NCBI RefSeq assembly: GCF_002341865.1
Contig: NZ_DDOV01000031.1
Span: 12,830 to 76,829, forward strand
Direction of reading: 5' to 3'
From: Clostridium sp. UBA2485
Lineage (GTDB): Bacteria; Bacillota; Clostridia; Clostridiales; Clostridiaceae
DNA: 64,000 nt
Shown here: one piece after another, positions 27,565 through 35,440 of the stretch
How positions within the stretch are numbered: position 1 is the stretch's first letter
How the letters are laid out: each line of letters starts with the position of its first letter
Position numbers and translations under genes: made by a program
Notes under the pieces: generated by a model
Seen by the model: the letters and a program-made list of their open reading frames with translations, nothing else
Databases searched by the model: none
Told to the model about the DNA's origin: nothing

Positions 27565-27785
27565 CAATGCACAATTCACAGTTCACAATGCACAATTAAG
27601 GATGAAATTATTTTTAGACAAAATAATTTCTTTAAACATATTTTTGACTAGCAATATAAAATTGCTAGTGATTATGGCGAACACTGTTCGCTACTACAGT
27701 ATCAATTTTAGATTTCTCAGCGATAGATTAAGTTTAAAAGTGGTACATATATATATGTATATAGATGCTATAATATGGCTTTAGA
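27565..27785. repeat. Dispersed intergenic repeat A, copy 2
   Basis: TCACAATGCACAATTAAGGATG starts a block containing AAATTATTTTTAGACAAAATAATTTCTTT, the hairpin CTAGCAATATAAAATTGCTAG (about 27649-27669), a GCGAACACTGTTCGC palindrome and TAGATTTCTCAGCGATAGATTAAG. It aligns with the copy at 59.1 kb. A 60-codon open frame across it is accidental. The gap 27551-28003 otherwise holds a promoter and a leader hairpin. Confidence 0.7.
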
Positions 27786-27863
27786 GATTATAATTGTAAT
27801 CCTCTAAAGTCCTATTTTCTTATATTGCAAAATAAATTTTTATGCATCAACAATTTATGAAAA

Positions 27864-27893
27864 TTACAATATTTTCATTAAATAAGGTATAAT
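27864..27893 (+). promoter_or_regulatory. Candidate promoter of citC-citX-citG
   Basis: TATAAT at 27888-27893 is consensus. TTACAA at 27864-27869 with an 18-base spacer is a weak -35. Transcription would start near 27900 and run through the inverted repeat at 27917-27952. Confidence 0.45.
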
Positions 27894-27916
27894 AAATTAT
27901 AGTTTTTTAAAAGGAT

Positions 27917-27952
27917 ATTTACAAAAATAGCTTTTAGCTATCTTTGTAAAAT
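27917..27952 (+). repeat. Inverted repeat in the citC leader
   Basis: ATTTACAAAAATAGCT (27917-27932) faces AGCTATCTTTGTAAAAT (27936-27952), about 15 paired bases with a 3-base loop and one bulge. No T run follows, so it is not a standard terminator. It could be an operator or an RNA structure. Confidence 0.5.
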
Positions 27953-28003
27953 AAATAATATTTTAAAATTAAATGTCTAAAAACTAACAAAGTGAGGTAG
28001 ATT

Positions 28004-29047
28004 ATGTATAACTTAGACTTAGAAAAAATAAATTTAAATAAAGATAGAGATGTTTTGGAAGTTAAAAATTTTTTAAAAGAGTTTAATTTAGATTTAGATA
28101 AAGATGTAGATTATACTGTAGTTATTAGACAAAATGGTGAAATTAAAGCTACTTGTTCTAAAGCAAAAAGTGTTTTTAAGTGTTTTGCAGTATCAGAGGA
28201 ATTAAGAGGAGAAGGTGTTTCTGCTATCCTTTTAAATACACTTAATGATAAATTGTTTGACGAAAACATGTATCATAGTTTTATATTTACCAAACCAGAG
28301 AATATAGAAATTTTTTTAGGATTAGGATATAAACTTATAGAAAGAGTAGAAAAAGTAGCACTACTTGAAAATGGAATATATAATATAGAGTCTTATTTAC
28401 ATAAAATATCTAAGAAGTATAATTTAGAGGAGAAAAAAGAAAGAAGTTCATTAGTTATGAATTGTAATCCTTTTACTTTAGGTCATTTGTATTTAATTGA
28501 AGAGGCATCTAAAGTTAGTGAAGAAGTTTTAGTATTTATAGTAGAGGAGAATAAGTCATTATTTCCTTTTGAGGTAAGATATAACTTAGTAAAGAGTGGA
28601 ACTGAACATTTAAAGAATGTTAAAGTTTTACCTGGGGGAGAATATATTATATCTTCTGCCACTTTTCCGTCTTATTTTTTAAGGAAAAAAGATGATATAC
28701 TGAGTGCTTATACATCACTAGATGGAAAAATTTTTGGAAAATACTTTTGTAATAAATTTAACATAAATAAAAGATTTTTAGGTGAAGAACCTTATTGTGA
28801 AGTTACAAATCAATATAATAAAAGCTTAAAAGAAATACTGCCACAATTTAATGTAGAAGTTATAGAAATTCCACGTAAAGACTATGAAGACATCTCTATA
28901 AGTGCCTCAGCAGTTAGAGAATTAATTAAGGAAGAAAATATGGATAAAATTAAAGAAATTGTTCCAAAGGTAACCTACGATTTTTTAAATGCGAAAGAAG
29001 GAGTTGAAATAAGGGAGAAAATTAAATTGTCTAATTCTCCTCATTAA
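28004..29047 (+). CDS. citC: [Citrate/citramalate lyase]-ACP acetate ligase
   Basis: A 347-residue CitC. The first 130 residues are a GNAT-like domain (FAVSEELRGEGVSAILLNTL). The rest is a nucleotidyltransferase-type ligase domain with the HxGH-like motif MNCNPFTLGHLYLIEEA (about 149-165) and the late ISASAVR. It acetylates the thiol of the lyase prosthetic group using acetate and ATP, switching the enzyme on. The substrate lyase is the citD-citE-citF product 6 kb upstream. It is first of a three-gene unit with overlaps or gaps of a few bases. Confidence 0.92.
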   Translation: MYNLDLEKINLNKDRDVLEVKNFLKEFNLDLDKDVDYTVVIRQNGEIKATCSKAKSVFKCFAVSEELRGEGVSAILLNTLNDKLFDENMYHSFIFTKPENIEIFLGLGYKLIERVEKVALLENGIYNIESYLHKISKKYNLEEKKERSSLVMNCNPFTLGHLYLIEEASKVSEEVLVFIVEENKSLFPFEVRYNLVKSGTEHLKNVKVLPGGEYIISSATFPSYFLRKKDDILSAYTSLDGKIFGKYFCNKFNINKRFLGEEPYCEVTNQYNKSLKEILPQFNVEVIEIPRKDYEDISISASAVRELIKEENMDKIKEIVPKVTYDFLNAKEGVEIREKIKLSNSPH

Positions 29048-29050
29048 ATT

Positions 29051-29575
29051 ATGAATAAAGAAGAAATGTTAAAAGTAGAAGAATTATTAGAAGCAAGAGA
29101 GGAAAGAGTTTCATTTATTGAAAAACTTATAAATGAATATAACGCTCCTGTAGTTTGTGCTAGAAGTAACTATCCAGGACTTAATAAAGTTAATGAAATT
29201 ACAGAAAGCCTTATGGAAATAGCGGATAAAGTACTTATAGAAAAGCTAGAGGATAAAACAATGTTTAAAACTAAAATGACCACTGCTGAAGGATATGTAA
29301 TCATTTTGGTAGTGGAAGGGGATGCGATAGAAATTAAAAAAACTACTGTAGAAATAGAGCATTCTCATTCACTAGGTAGATTTTTAGATATTGATGTTTA
29401 TGATGAAGAAAAGAATAGTTTAAGTAGAGAACACTTAGGTTATTATAGAAGAAAATGTTTCATATGTGATGAAGATGCACATGTATGCGTTAGAAATAAG
29501 AATCACCATATAGAAGAAATAAAAGATCACATAAGAATAAGTGTTAGAGATTATATGGAGAACAATGATGTGTAA
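29051..29575 (+). CDS. citX: Apo-citrate/citramalate lyase phosphoribosyl-dephospho-CoA transferase
   Basis: A 174-residue CitX. Family motifs are VVCARSNYPGLNK near residue 35-47, EIEHSHSLGRFLDIDVYD and the cysteine pattern RRKCFICDEDAHVCVRNKNH. It transfers the triphosphoribosyl-dephospho-CoA made by CitG onto Ser14 of CitD. The ATG begins three bases after the citC stop. No strong ribosome binding site is visible (AATTCTCCTCATTAAATT), so translation may depend on coupling to citC. Its end overlaps citG. Confidence 0.92.
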   Translation: MNKEEMLKVEELLEAREERVSFIEKLINEYNAPVVCARSNYPGLNKVNEITESLMEIADKVLIEKLEDKTMFKTKMTTAEGYVIILVVEGDAIEIKKTTVEIEHSHSLGRFLDIDVYDEEKNSLSREHLGYYRRKCFICDEDAHVCVRNKNHHIEEIKDHIRISVRDYMENNDV

Positions 29576-30446
29576 AACTTATAGTATAAATAATATATCT
29601 TTTAAAATAAGCAGTTTTGCAGTAGAGTCTATGCTTTACGAAATAAGCTGCTTTCCTTCTCCAGGACTTGTATCACCTATATCTAGTGGAGCTCACAATG
29701 ATATGGATTATTATACTTTTATACAAAGTACCTCTGAACTTATAAAGTATATGATTTTATTTGCAGAAAAAGGATACTCGAAAAATACAGCTAAAGAAAT
29801 TTTTCAAAGCATAAGAGAAGTCGGAATAAAAGCTGAAAACTCAATGTTTGAAAAAACTAAAGGAATTAATACTCATAAAGGAATGATTTTTCTTTTAGGA
29901 ATAGCTGTTGCTGCTACTACAAAAGCAATACATGATAAGAAAACTTTTAATGACATAAGAAATATAATAAAGGAAATGACTGGCGGAATAGTTGAAAAGG
30001 AATTAAAAAATATAGATAAAAGCAAAAAGCTAACCTATGGAGAAAAACTTTATATTGAGTATGGGATTGAAGGAATAAGAGGACAAGTTGAAAAGGGATT
30101 GCCTTTGGTTTTTGATTATGGATTAAAAATATTCAAGGAAACCTATGAATTAAGTTTTAATGATAGGCTAATTCATACATTAATAGCTTTAATGGGAAGA
30201 GTAGATGATTCTAATATACTTCATAGACATTCTTTAGAAATGCTAAAGAATGTAAATAGACAAGCTAAAGAAATAATAGAACTAGGTGGTATGAGAACAC
30301 TAAAGGGAAGAGAAAGAATTTTATCTATGGAAAAAGAATTTATAAGTCTTAGAATAAGTCCAGGGGGATGTGCTGATCTACTAGCAATCACAGTGTTTTT
30401 TTATTTAACAGAAGAATATTTTAAAGAATTGAGTATTGAAGAGTGA
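29568..30446 (+). CDS. citG: Triphosphoribosyl-dephospho-CoA synthase
   Basis: About 292 residues, CitG family. The active-site signature PGLVSPISSGAHNDMDYYTF is near residues 29-48, with NTHKGMIFLLGIAVAA and SPGGCADLLAITVFF further on. It joins ATP and dephospho-CoA to make the lyase prosthetic group precursor. ATG at 29568 has a GGAG seven bases upstream; 29565 is an adjacent alternative. The frame is open back to 29541 but that part lies in citX. Closes the maturation operon. Confidence 0.92.
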   Translation: MCKTYSINNISFKISSFAVESMLYEISCFPSPGLVSPISSGAHNDMDYYTFIQSTSELIKYMILFAEKGYSKNTAKEIFQSIREVGIKAENSMFEKTKGINTHKGMIFLLGIAVAATTKAIHDKKTFNDIRNIIKEMTGGIVEKELKNIDKSKKLTYGEKLYIEYGIEGIRGQVEKGLPLVFDYGLKIFKETYELSFNDRLIHTLIALMGRVDDSNILHRHSLEMLKNVNRQAKEIIELGGMRTLKGRERILSMEKEFISLRISPGGCADLLAITVFFYLTEEYFKELSIEE

Positions 30447-30489
30447 CAATAGGCAATTGTACTTTAAAAGAAGTTTTAAAAAAACGGTG

Positions 30490-30808
30490 AGGCATCTTCA
30501 AAAAAATAATAGACCAGTATGTTATCCTATTTTCCATCATACTACGTTGTCAGAACCTACCCATAGCACACCATGAGCAGAACCTGACGCCTTGTCTGAT
30601 ATGAGGCATATTCAAAAAAATAACTAGTCAGTATGCTCATCTATTTTGTATCATACTGCGTCGTCAGAACTTCATGATAGCTACACTATCATGAAAATCT
30701 GTCTCCTTGTCTGATGCAAAATATATTTCGCATCTTTAACTAGCTATTTTATTTCATATGCCTAAAATATATTAACATCTTTGATCTATTATTTTCTTTC
30801 AGATGCCT
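30490..30808 (+). mobile_element. MITE-like element interrupted by a second copy
   Basis: The outer element has ends AGGCATCTTCAAAAAAATAA (30490) and TTATTTTCTTTCAGATGCCT (to 30808), imperfect inverted repeats of about 35 bp. Its sequence is continuous with the 34214 copy up to GTCTGATAT (30602) and resumes with AAAATATATTAAC at 30764. The intervening 161 bp is another family member. No protein is encoded. It sits 47 bases upstream of the sigma-factor gene, filling most of the 409-base gap after citG. Confidence 0.85.
30604..30763 (+). mobile_element. Inner MITE-like element (160 bp) nested in the preceding one
   Basis: Ends AGGCATATTCAAAAAAATAA and ATTTTATTTCATATGCCT are imperfect inverted repeats of each other. 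The centre has TCATGATAGCTACACTATCATGA, a perfect-looking hairpin, where the other copies have CATAGCG...CTATG. No clear target duplication is visible at the junctions; a shared TA is possible. The divergence from the other copies suggests a distinct subfamily. Confidence 0.85.
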
Positions 30809-30855
30809 AACTTTAATAGAAGTAAGTTCGTATTAATTATATAAAGCGAGGTAAA

Positions 30856-31425
30856 ATGATGGCAAGAGTTGATGCCTTTGAAGATATTAACTTAGTCAAC
30901 AATGTGTTGAAGGGGGATGTGGATAGCTTCAATACAATTGTTAGTAAGTATGAACTTATGGTGCTAAAATTTGTTTATAATATGTTAAAACAAAAGGAAG
31001 CATCAGAGGATATAACCCAAGAAGTCTTTATTACTATATATAACAAACTTTACATGTATGATAAAAAGTTTAAATTCTCAAATTGGATACTTCAAATTGC
31101 AAGAAATAAAACTATAGATTATATAAGAAAATATAATAAAACTTATGAAACTAATATAGATGAAGCTTATGATTTATCATCAAAAGAGATGTCACCAGAA
31201 CAAATAGCAGAATATAAAGAAACAAAAGAAGATATAAAAGAATATATTGATAGCTTAAATGAAGATGATAAACAAATACTAATTTTAAGATATTCTGAAA
31301 AACTCACTTTTAGTGATATATCAGAACTACTAAAAATGACAGAGTCAACAGTAAAGCGGAGGTACTATAGAATAAGAGAAAACTACAAAACTTATGTTAG
31401 TGAAAAAGAGGTGAAGTATAAATGA
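30856..31425 (+). CDS. ECF-type RNA polymerase sigma factor
   Basis: A 189-residue sigma-70 family protein with region 2 (LKFVYNMLKQKEASEDITQEVFITIYNKLYMYD, then FSNWILQIARNKTIDYIRKY) and region 4 (EDDKQILILRYSEKLTFSDISELLKMTESTVKRRYYRIREN). There is no ordered regions 1 or 3, as expected for an ECF factor. Two ATGs (30856 and 30859) share a GCGAGG site. Its stop overlaps the start of its anti-sigma gene by four bases. It is probably released when the anti-sigma senses an envelope signal. Confidence 0.9.
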   Translation: MMARVDAFEDINLVNNVLKGDVDSFNTIVSKYELMVLKFVYNMLKQKEASEDITQEVFITIYNKLYMYDKKFKFSNWILQIARNKTIDYIRKYNKTYETNIDEAYDLSSKEMSPEQIAEYKETKEDIKEYIDSLNEDDKQILILRYSEKLTFSDISELLKMTESTVKRRYYRIRENYKTYVSEKEVKYK

Positions 31426-32411
31426 TGAATTGTGATTTATTTAAAAACAAAATATTAGAGTATATTCATGGTACTTTATCAGAAGATGATGATAGAGAAA
31501 TGGAAGATCACATTTCAAACTGCGAAAGCTGTAGAAGTTTATACGAAGAAGAACTAGCCTTAGAAGACGCTTTTACAGATGTTTTCAGTATTGATGGAAT
31601 TGAGTTTAAAAGCTCAAAAGAAACAATTATGAATTCTATAGATAAAAATAAATATAAGAATACTATAAATAATAAACTTCATTATAGTTTTAAAAAACAC
31701 AGCAAAAAATATATAGGTGCTGCAGCAGTATTACTAATAGGAATTTTTATGATACCTATGGTTTTCAAAGGAAACTCTAAAAAGCCAGAGATTATGACTA
31801 AGAGTGCTGCGGAAGAATATTCTTCTTTTCAAGATAATTCTATAACAGAAGATTCTAATATAGGGAATAAGGAATCAAAGGATAAGTCTTTTAAAGTATT
31901 AGAAAATATATCTTTATTTAATATGAACGAAGTAGATTTAAATAAAAAGTTAGAATTTTCTACACCATGGAAAACAACAGTTGATGGTAAATTTGAAGCA
32001 GCTATTGAAGGAAGAGGCACATATGGTAAAGAAGAAGGCGTAGGAACTATATTTGTAAAAGATCTAGTTAATAGTAAGATGTATGAATTTAAATTAGCTA
32101 ATGAAACTGCACAGCAAAGTCCGTTATATATACAATGGTATGATAATGAAAATTTAATTGTTATTACTGGTTTAGGATACGGGAGATTAGAAACAGGAGA
32201 TAAAGCTATTTTATTAAATGTAAAAAATAACAGCTATATTTCAATGTATGAAGCTCAAAATCCTAGAGAAAGATTAATATCAATCAGCTCTGAAGGAAAT
32301 AATTTAAAAATAAAGTCAATACATTATATTGATGACACATTAAATAAATATGAAGATAAAGAGAAAATAATAGAGAAGTATACTCCAGGAGATTTAATAA
32401 CAATAGAATAA
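31422..32411 (+). CDS. Membrane anti-sigma factor with zinc-finger domain
   Basis: A 329-residue protein. The amino terminus is a ZAS (zf-HC2) anti-sigma domain with His30-x3-Cys34-x2-Cys37. A transmembrane helix follows at about 90-112. The outside part (about 115-329) has a serine/acid-rich stretch and a beta-rich domain with VEAAIEGRGTYGKEEGVGTIFVKD-like sequence. It should hold the preceding sigma factor at the membrane. The four-base ATGA overlap implies coupled translation. What it senses is unknown. Confidence 0.88.
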   Translation: MMNCDLFKNKILEYIHGTLSEDDDREMEDHISNCESCRSLYEEELALEDAFTDVFSIDGIEFKSSKETIMNSIDKNKYKNTINNKLHYSFKKHSKKYIGAAAVLLIGIFMIPMVFKGNSKKPEIMTKSAAEEYSSFQDNSITEDSNIGNKESKDKSFKVLENISLFNMNEVDLNKKLEFSTPWKTTVDGKFEAAIEGRGTYGKEEGVGTIFVKDLVNSKMYEFKLANETAQQSPLYIQWYDNENLIVITGLGYGRLETGDKAILLNVKNNSYISMYEAQNPRERLISISSEGNNLKIKSIHYIDDTLNKYEDKEKIIEKYTPGDLITIE

Positions 32412-32420
32412 ATAATTTAT

Positions 32421-32449
32421 GGAAGTTAATATTTTAGCTTCCTTTTTTT
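32421..32449 (+). terminator. Terminator after the anti-sigma gene
   Basis: GGAAGTTAA (32421-32429) pairs with TTAGCTTCC (32434-32442, one G-U), followed by seven T. Confidence 0.85.
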
Positions 32450-32457
32450 ATTATTTT

Positions 32458-32640
32458 ATTCTTAAATTGTAAATTGTCCATTCTCAATTAATTAAAGTTT
32501 AGCTATATATTAATTTTTAGAATAGTTTACCTATAGAAATCAAAGGTGAAATTTATTCTAAAAGCCCTAAAGCTATTGATAGTGGAGTTTTAAATATAAT
32601 TTTTCATTTTCATTCATTATAAAGTATCTTAACTCTTTAT
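32458..32640. repeat. Dispersed intergenic repeat A, degenerate copy 3
   Basis: The segment carries AAATTTATTCTAAAAGCCC...GGAGTTTTAAATATAATTTTTCATTTTCAT. It matches the block at 35.3 kb, where the same parts surround an AACTCC...GGAGTT hairpin. The remaining 170 bases to the next gene show no gene; AATTAACTTATAACTAGG lies near a plausible start region but no clear promoter is seen. Confidence 0.55.
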
Positions 32641-32812
32641 TTTTTATCACGATGATATAGTTATAAAGATTAATTATACAAAAAAGATATGTTTTATTAA
32701 ATTTTAATTTACAATAATTATTTTACTTATACAGGGTAATTTTAAAATTAAATGTAGTTAGTAAAATTATGGTATAATTGACTTATAACTAGGTAAGAAG
32801 TGCGGTGAAATC

Positions 32813-34057
32813 ATGGAAAAATCTAAGAAAAATTATATGAAAGCAATGAACTATTACTATGAAGGGAATTTTGAAAAAGCATTAATTTATTGTGAAAAAA
32901 GTTTAGAGTTAGGAAGGGGAAATTCAGCAGCATTAAATTTAAAAGGACTTTTGCACTATTTAAAAGGTGATTTAGAAGAGGCAAGGAATCAATGGAAAAT
33001 TAATTATAGATTAAATAATGATGATGTAGCTAGAAAGTATTTAGAGGATAGCAATAGAGATAAAGAAAATCTTAAACTATTTAATGAAGGAAAAGCTGCC
33101 TTTACACAGTTGAAAATAAAAGAATCACTAGAACTTTTTAAGAACTGTGAAAAATCTCATTTTAATTTTATAAATTTAAATAATTATTTAGCTCAATGTT
33201 ATATAAAATTGGGTCAATATAATAATGCGGAGAAACATATTAATGAAGTATTAAAAACAGATAAAAATAATAAAATAGCAACAGAAACTATGAAATTAAT
33301 GAATGATTTAGGTGTAATTAAATATAAGAAAAAATATTCTAATAAAATTTTAGTAGGATCATCTATTGCTTTAATTTTATTAATTTCTTTATCTATATAT
33401 ACTTTTATTAAAGTAAGCTATAATAAAAATAACTTAATAGTAGAAGATAATAATAAGCAAAATAATGAGCAGAAACAAGAATTAAATGTAAAAGAAGAAA
33501 AAGAGGAAGAAAAAAATAAAGTAGAAGAAAATAAAAAAGAGGAGAATAAATTTCCTTTTGAAGAACTAAAAGTACATATAGACAATAGTAAATATGATGA
33601 TATAATAAAAATTCTAAAAGATTATAAAAATAGTGTGCTTAATAATAATGAAAAACAAATGTATATAAAAGCTTCTAACTTCATAAATAAAGAAGCTATA
33701 AAAGTTTATTATGATAAAGCAGAAGAATTTAGAAATAAGGGTGATTATAAAAATTCTATAAGAGAATTAGAAAAAATATATGAATTTAGCGAAGGAAATT
33801 ATTTATATGAGCATATAATATATATGTTAGCATTAAGTTATGAAAAAGAAAGTAATATAACTACTTCTATAAAGTATTATGAAATTTATGCTAATAAATT
33901 TAAAGATGGAGATTATATAGAAAATGTAGTTTATAATTTAGCAGTTTTAAACGAACATACCAATATTGAACAATCTAAAAAGTATGCCAATGAAATAATA
34001 AATAAATTCCCTTATTCTCAATTTAATAATTCTAAAATAGAAAACATTTTAAAATAG
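32813..34057 (+). CDS. Membrane-spanning TPR protein
   Basis: A 414-residue protein. The first about 170 residues are tetratricopeptide repeats (AMNYYYEGNFEKALIYCEKSLELGRGNSAALNLKGLLHYLKGDLEEA, YIKLGQYNNAEKHINEVLK) on the cytoplasmic side. A single transmembrane helix at about 180-202 (ILVGSSIALILLISLSIYTFI) follows, then a Lys/Glu/Asn-rich linker (about 208-245) and a second TPR block (YDKAEEFRNKGDYKNSIRELEKIYE, YYEIYANKFKDGDY). Repeats on both faces suggest a scaffold linking inside and outside proteins. No partner gene is apparent; it stands alone behind a weak GTGCGGTG site. Confidence 0.75.
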   Translation: MEKSKKNYMKAMNYYYEGNFEKALIYCEKSLELGRGNSAALNLKGLLHYLKGDLEEARNQWKINYRLNNDDVARKYLEDSNRDKENLKLFNEGKAAFTQLKIKESLELFKNCEKSHFNFINLNNYLAQCYIKLGQYNNAEKHINEVLKTDKNNKIATETMKLMNDLGVIKYKKKYSNKILVGSSIALILLISLSIYTFIKVSYNKNNLIVEDNNKQNNEQKQELNVKEEKEEEKNKVEENKKEENKFPFEELKVHIDNSKYDDIIKILKDYKNSVLNNNEKQMYIKASNFINKEAIKVYYDKAEEFRNKGDYKNSIRELEKIYEFSEGNYLYEHIIYMLALSYEKESNITTSIKYYEIYANKFKDGDYIENVVYNLAVLNEHTNIEQSKKYANEIINKFPYSQFNNSKIENILK

Positions 34058-34213
34058 ATTCAGGCATATAAAATAATTAATTGATAATTTTATAAAATTT
34101 TATAGGATTATCAATAATAATTATTATTAATTGCAAATTACTATTGATAAATATATAAATTTGTATTAAAATTTATAGTAATTTAAACTTAATATAAATT
34201 CTAAAAATCATTA

Positions 34214-34372
34214 AGGCATCTTCAAAAAAATAATAGACCAGTATGTTAGCCTATTTTCCATCATACTGCGTTGTCAGAACCCTTCCATAGCGCCACTATG
34301 AGCGGAACCTGACGCCTTGTCTGATATAAAATATACTAACATCTTTAGTTTATTATTTTCTTTCAGATACCT
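34214..34372 (+). mobile_element. MITE-like element, intact copy (159 bp)
   Basis: Ends AGGCATCTTCAAAAAAATAA and TATTTTCTTTCAGATACCT are imperfect inverted repeats of about 35 bp. The interior holds CATAGCGCCACTATG (a hairpin) between GTTGTCAGAACC and GGAACCTGACGCCTTGTCTGA, which also pair partly. It is taken as the reference copy. It ends 90 bases upstream of the thioredoxin start and occupies the middle of the 405-base gap after the TPR gene. Confidence 0.88.
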
Positions 34373-34462
34373 AAAATAAAAGAATTTATAGTTTATAATT
34401 AGAAGATAATAATAACATAGTTATTAATATAAAATATTAATTTGAATTGGAGGAGTATTTTA

Positions 34463-34774
34463 ATGTTAGAATTAAGAGAAGATAATTTTAAATTAGAATT
34501 AGCTAATGCAGATAAACCAGTTGTTGTTGATTTTTGGGCTTCTTGGTGTGGACCATGTGAAATGTTAAGACCTGTTATTGAAGAACTATCTCAAGAAATG
34601 CCAGAAGCAATATTTGCTAAAGTTAATGTTGAAGATAATTCTGCATTAGCTAGAGAGCATAGAGTAATGAGTATACCAACAATTAAAATATTTAAAAATG
34701 GTGCTGTTGTGGAAACATCAGTTGGATTTAAACAAAAAGAGGAATTAAGAGCTATAGTTGAAAAACATGTATAA
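34463..34774 (+). CDS. trxA: Thioredoxin
   Basis: A 103-residue thioredoxin with the redox motif Trp28-Cys29-Gly30-Pro31-Cys32 in a VVDFWASWCGPCEML context and the cis-proline in VMSIPTIKIFKNG. It reduces disulfides in cytosolic proteins. The ATG at 34463 is chosen because GGAGGAG sits at the right distance; the frame is open for seven more codons. No thioredoxin reductase gene is adjacent. A terminator follows directly. Confidence 0.96.
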   Translation: MLELREDNFKLELANADKPVVVDFWASWCGPCEMLRPVIEELSQEMPEAIFAKVNVEDNSALAREHRVMSIPTIKIFKNGAVVETSVGFKQKEELRAIVEKHV

Positions 34775-34778
34775 AAAG

Positions 34779-34806
34779 AGCGTGACTTAGGGTCACGCTT
34801 ATTTTA
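34779..34806 (+). terminator. Terminator after trxA
   Basis: AGCGTGAC (34779-34786) pairs with GTCACGCT (34792-34799), a 5-base loop, then TATTTTAT. Confidence 0.88.
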
Positions 34807-34880
34807 TACGTAAATAAAATTCTTTTTAGACGTCAATTGTAAAATAGAATTCAGAATTTGTAAAAATATATAAGAAAATA

Positions 34881-34910
34881 AAGGTAGATAATATTACTAC
34901 CTTTTTAAGC
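34881..34910 (-). terminator. Bidirectional hairpin after the small secreted protein gene
   Basis: AAGGTAG (34881-34887) and CTACCTT (34897-34903) form a 7-bp stem. The minus strand then reads TATTTTC and the plus strand reads TTTTAAG. Confidence 0.6.
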
Positions 34911-35065
34911 TAGAGTTCATACAAAGAATTTGTTGTACTTTTAAACACTTCTATAGATTTAACATCAAATTTTATCATAGTATCTTGTTCTAATGAGCTT
35001 ACATTTTTTGAAGGCAATATAATTAATGTTAGTAAAACCAATCCAATTACTAAATTATTTTTCAT
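34910..35065 (-). CDS. Small exported protein of unknown function
   Basis: A 51-residue protein. MKNNLVIGLVLLTLIILPSKNVSS looks like a signal peptide or single membrane anchor. The mature part (SLEQDTMIKFDVKSIEVFKSTTNSLYEL) would be only 25-28 residues. The ATG at 35065 has AAAGAGGTGA nine bases upstream. An ATG at 35074 would leave no spacing. The hairpin at 34881-34903 follows the stop. No family is recognised. It could be a peptide signal or a membrane-active small protein. Confidence 0.55.
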   Translation of the reverse strand: MKNNLVIGLVLLTLIILPSKNVSSLEQDTMIKFDVKSIEVFKSTTNSLYEL

Positions 35066-35209
35066 TAAACTCATCACCTCTTTATATGGTATTTTTACCT
35101 TAATGTTAAAAATCATGCATAGATTTTATAAAAAAAGTGAAAGTATATATAGTTCATAGGAAAATTTAAGAGATAATTTCGGTGATAAATTTTTAAAAAA
35201 AATAGCTTA

Positions 35210-35375
35210 ATGCCTTTAAAATTAAGAATTAATAGTTAAGAATGAAGAATTGAGGAAGAAATTCACCTTAAGTGAATTTCTTAAAATAAAATTTATTCTA
35301 AAAAACTCCAAAGGCTTTACCTCAGGAGTTTTAACCATAATTTTTCATCTTTCATCCTTAATTTGCATTCATAAA
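35210..35375. repeat. Dispersed intergenic repeat A, copy 4
   Basis: TTAAGAATTAATAGTTAAGAATG starts the block, followed by AAATTCACCTTAAGTGAATTT (a hairpin) and AACTCCAAAGGCTTTACCTCAGGAGTT (a second hairpin), then AACCATAATTTTTCATCTTTCATCC. It shares its right part with copy 3 and its left part with the copies at 9.7 and 62.9 kb. No gene is seen in 35066-35440. Confidence 0.65.
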
Positions 35376-35440
35376 TAAGAATTTTGGTTATGGAAATTAA
35401 AATCATGTATGAATTAAATTTTGATTGTAAAACTCTATAT

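Noticed and set aside
27602..27784. 60-codon open frame (MKLFLDKIISLNIFLTS...)
   Set aside because: It lies wholly inside intergenic repeat A, has no ribosome binding site, and matching copies of the repeat do not keep the frame.
30490..30808. Possible CRISPR array or tandem repeat
   Set aside because: The repeated blocks are two nested inverted-repeat elements, not regularly spaced direct repeats; no cas genes are present.
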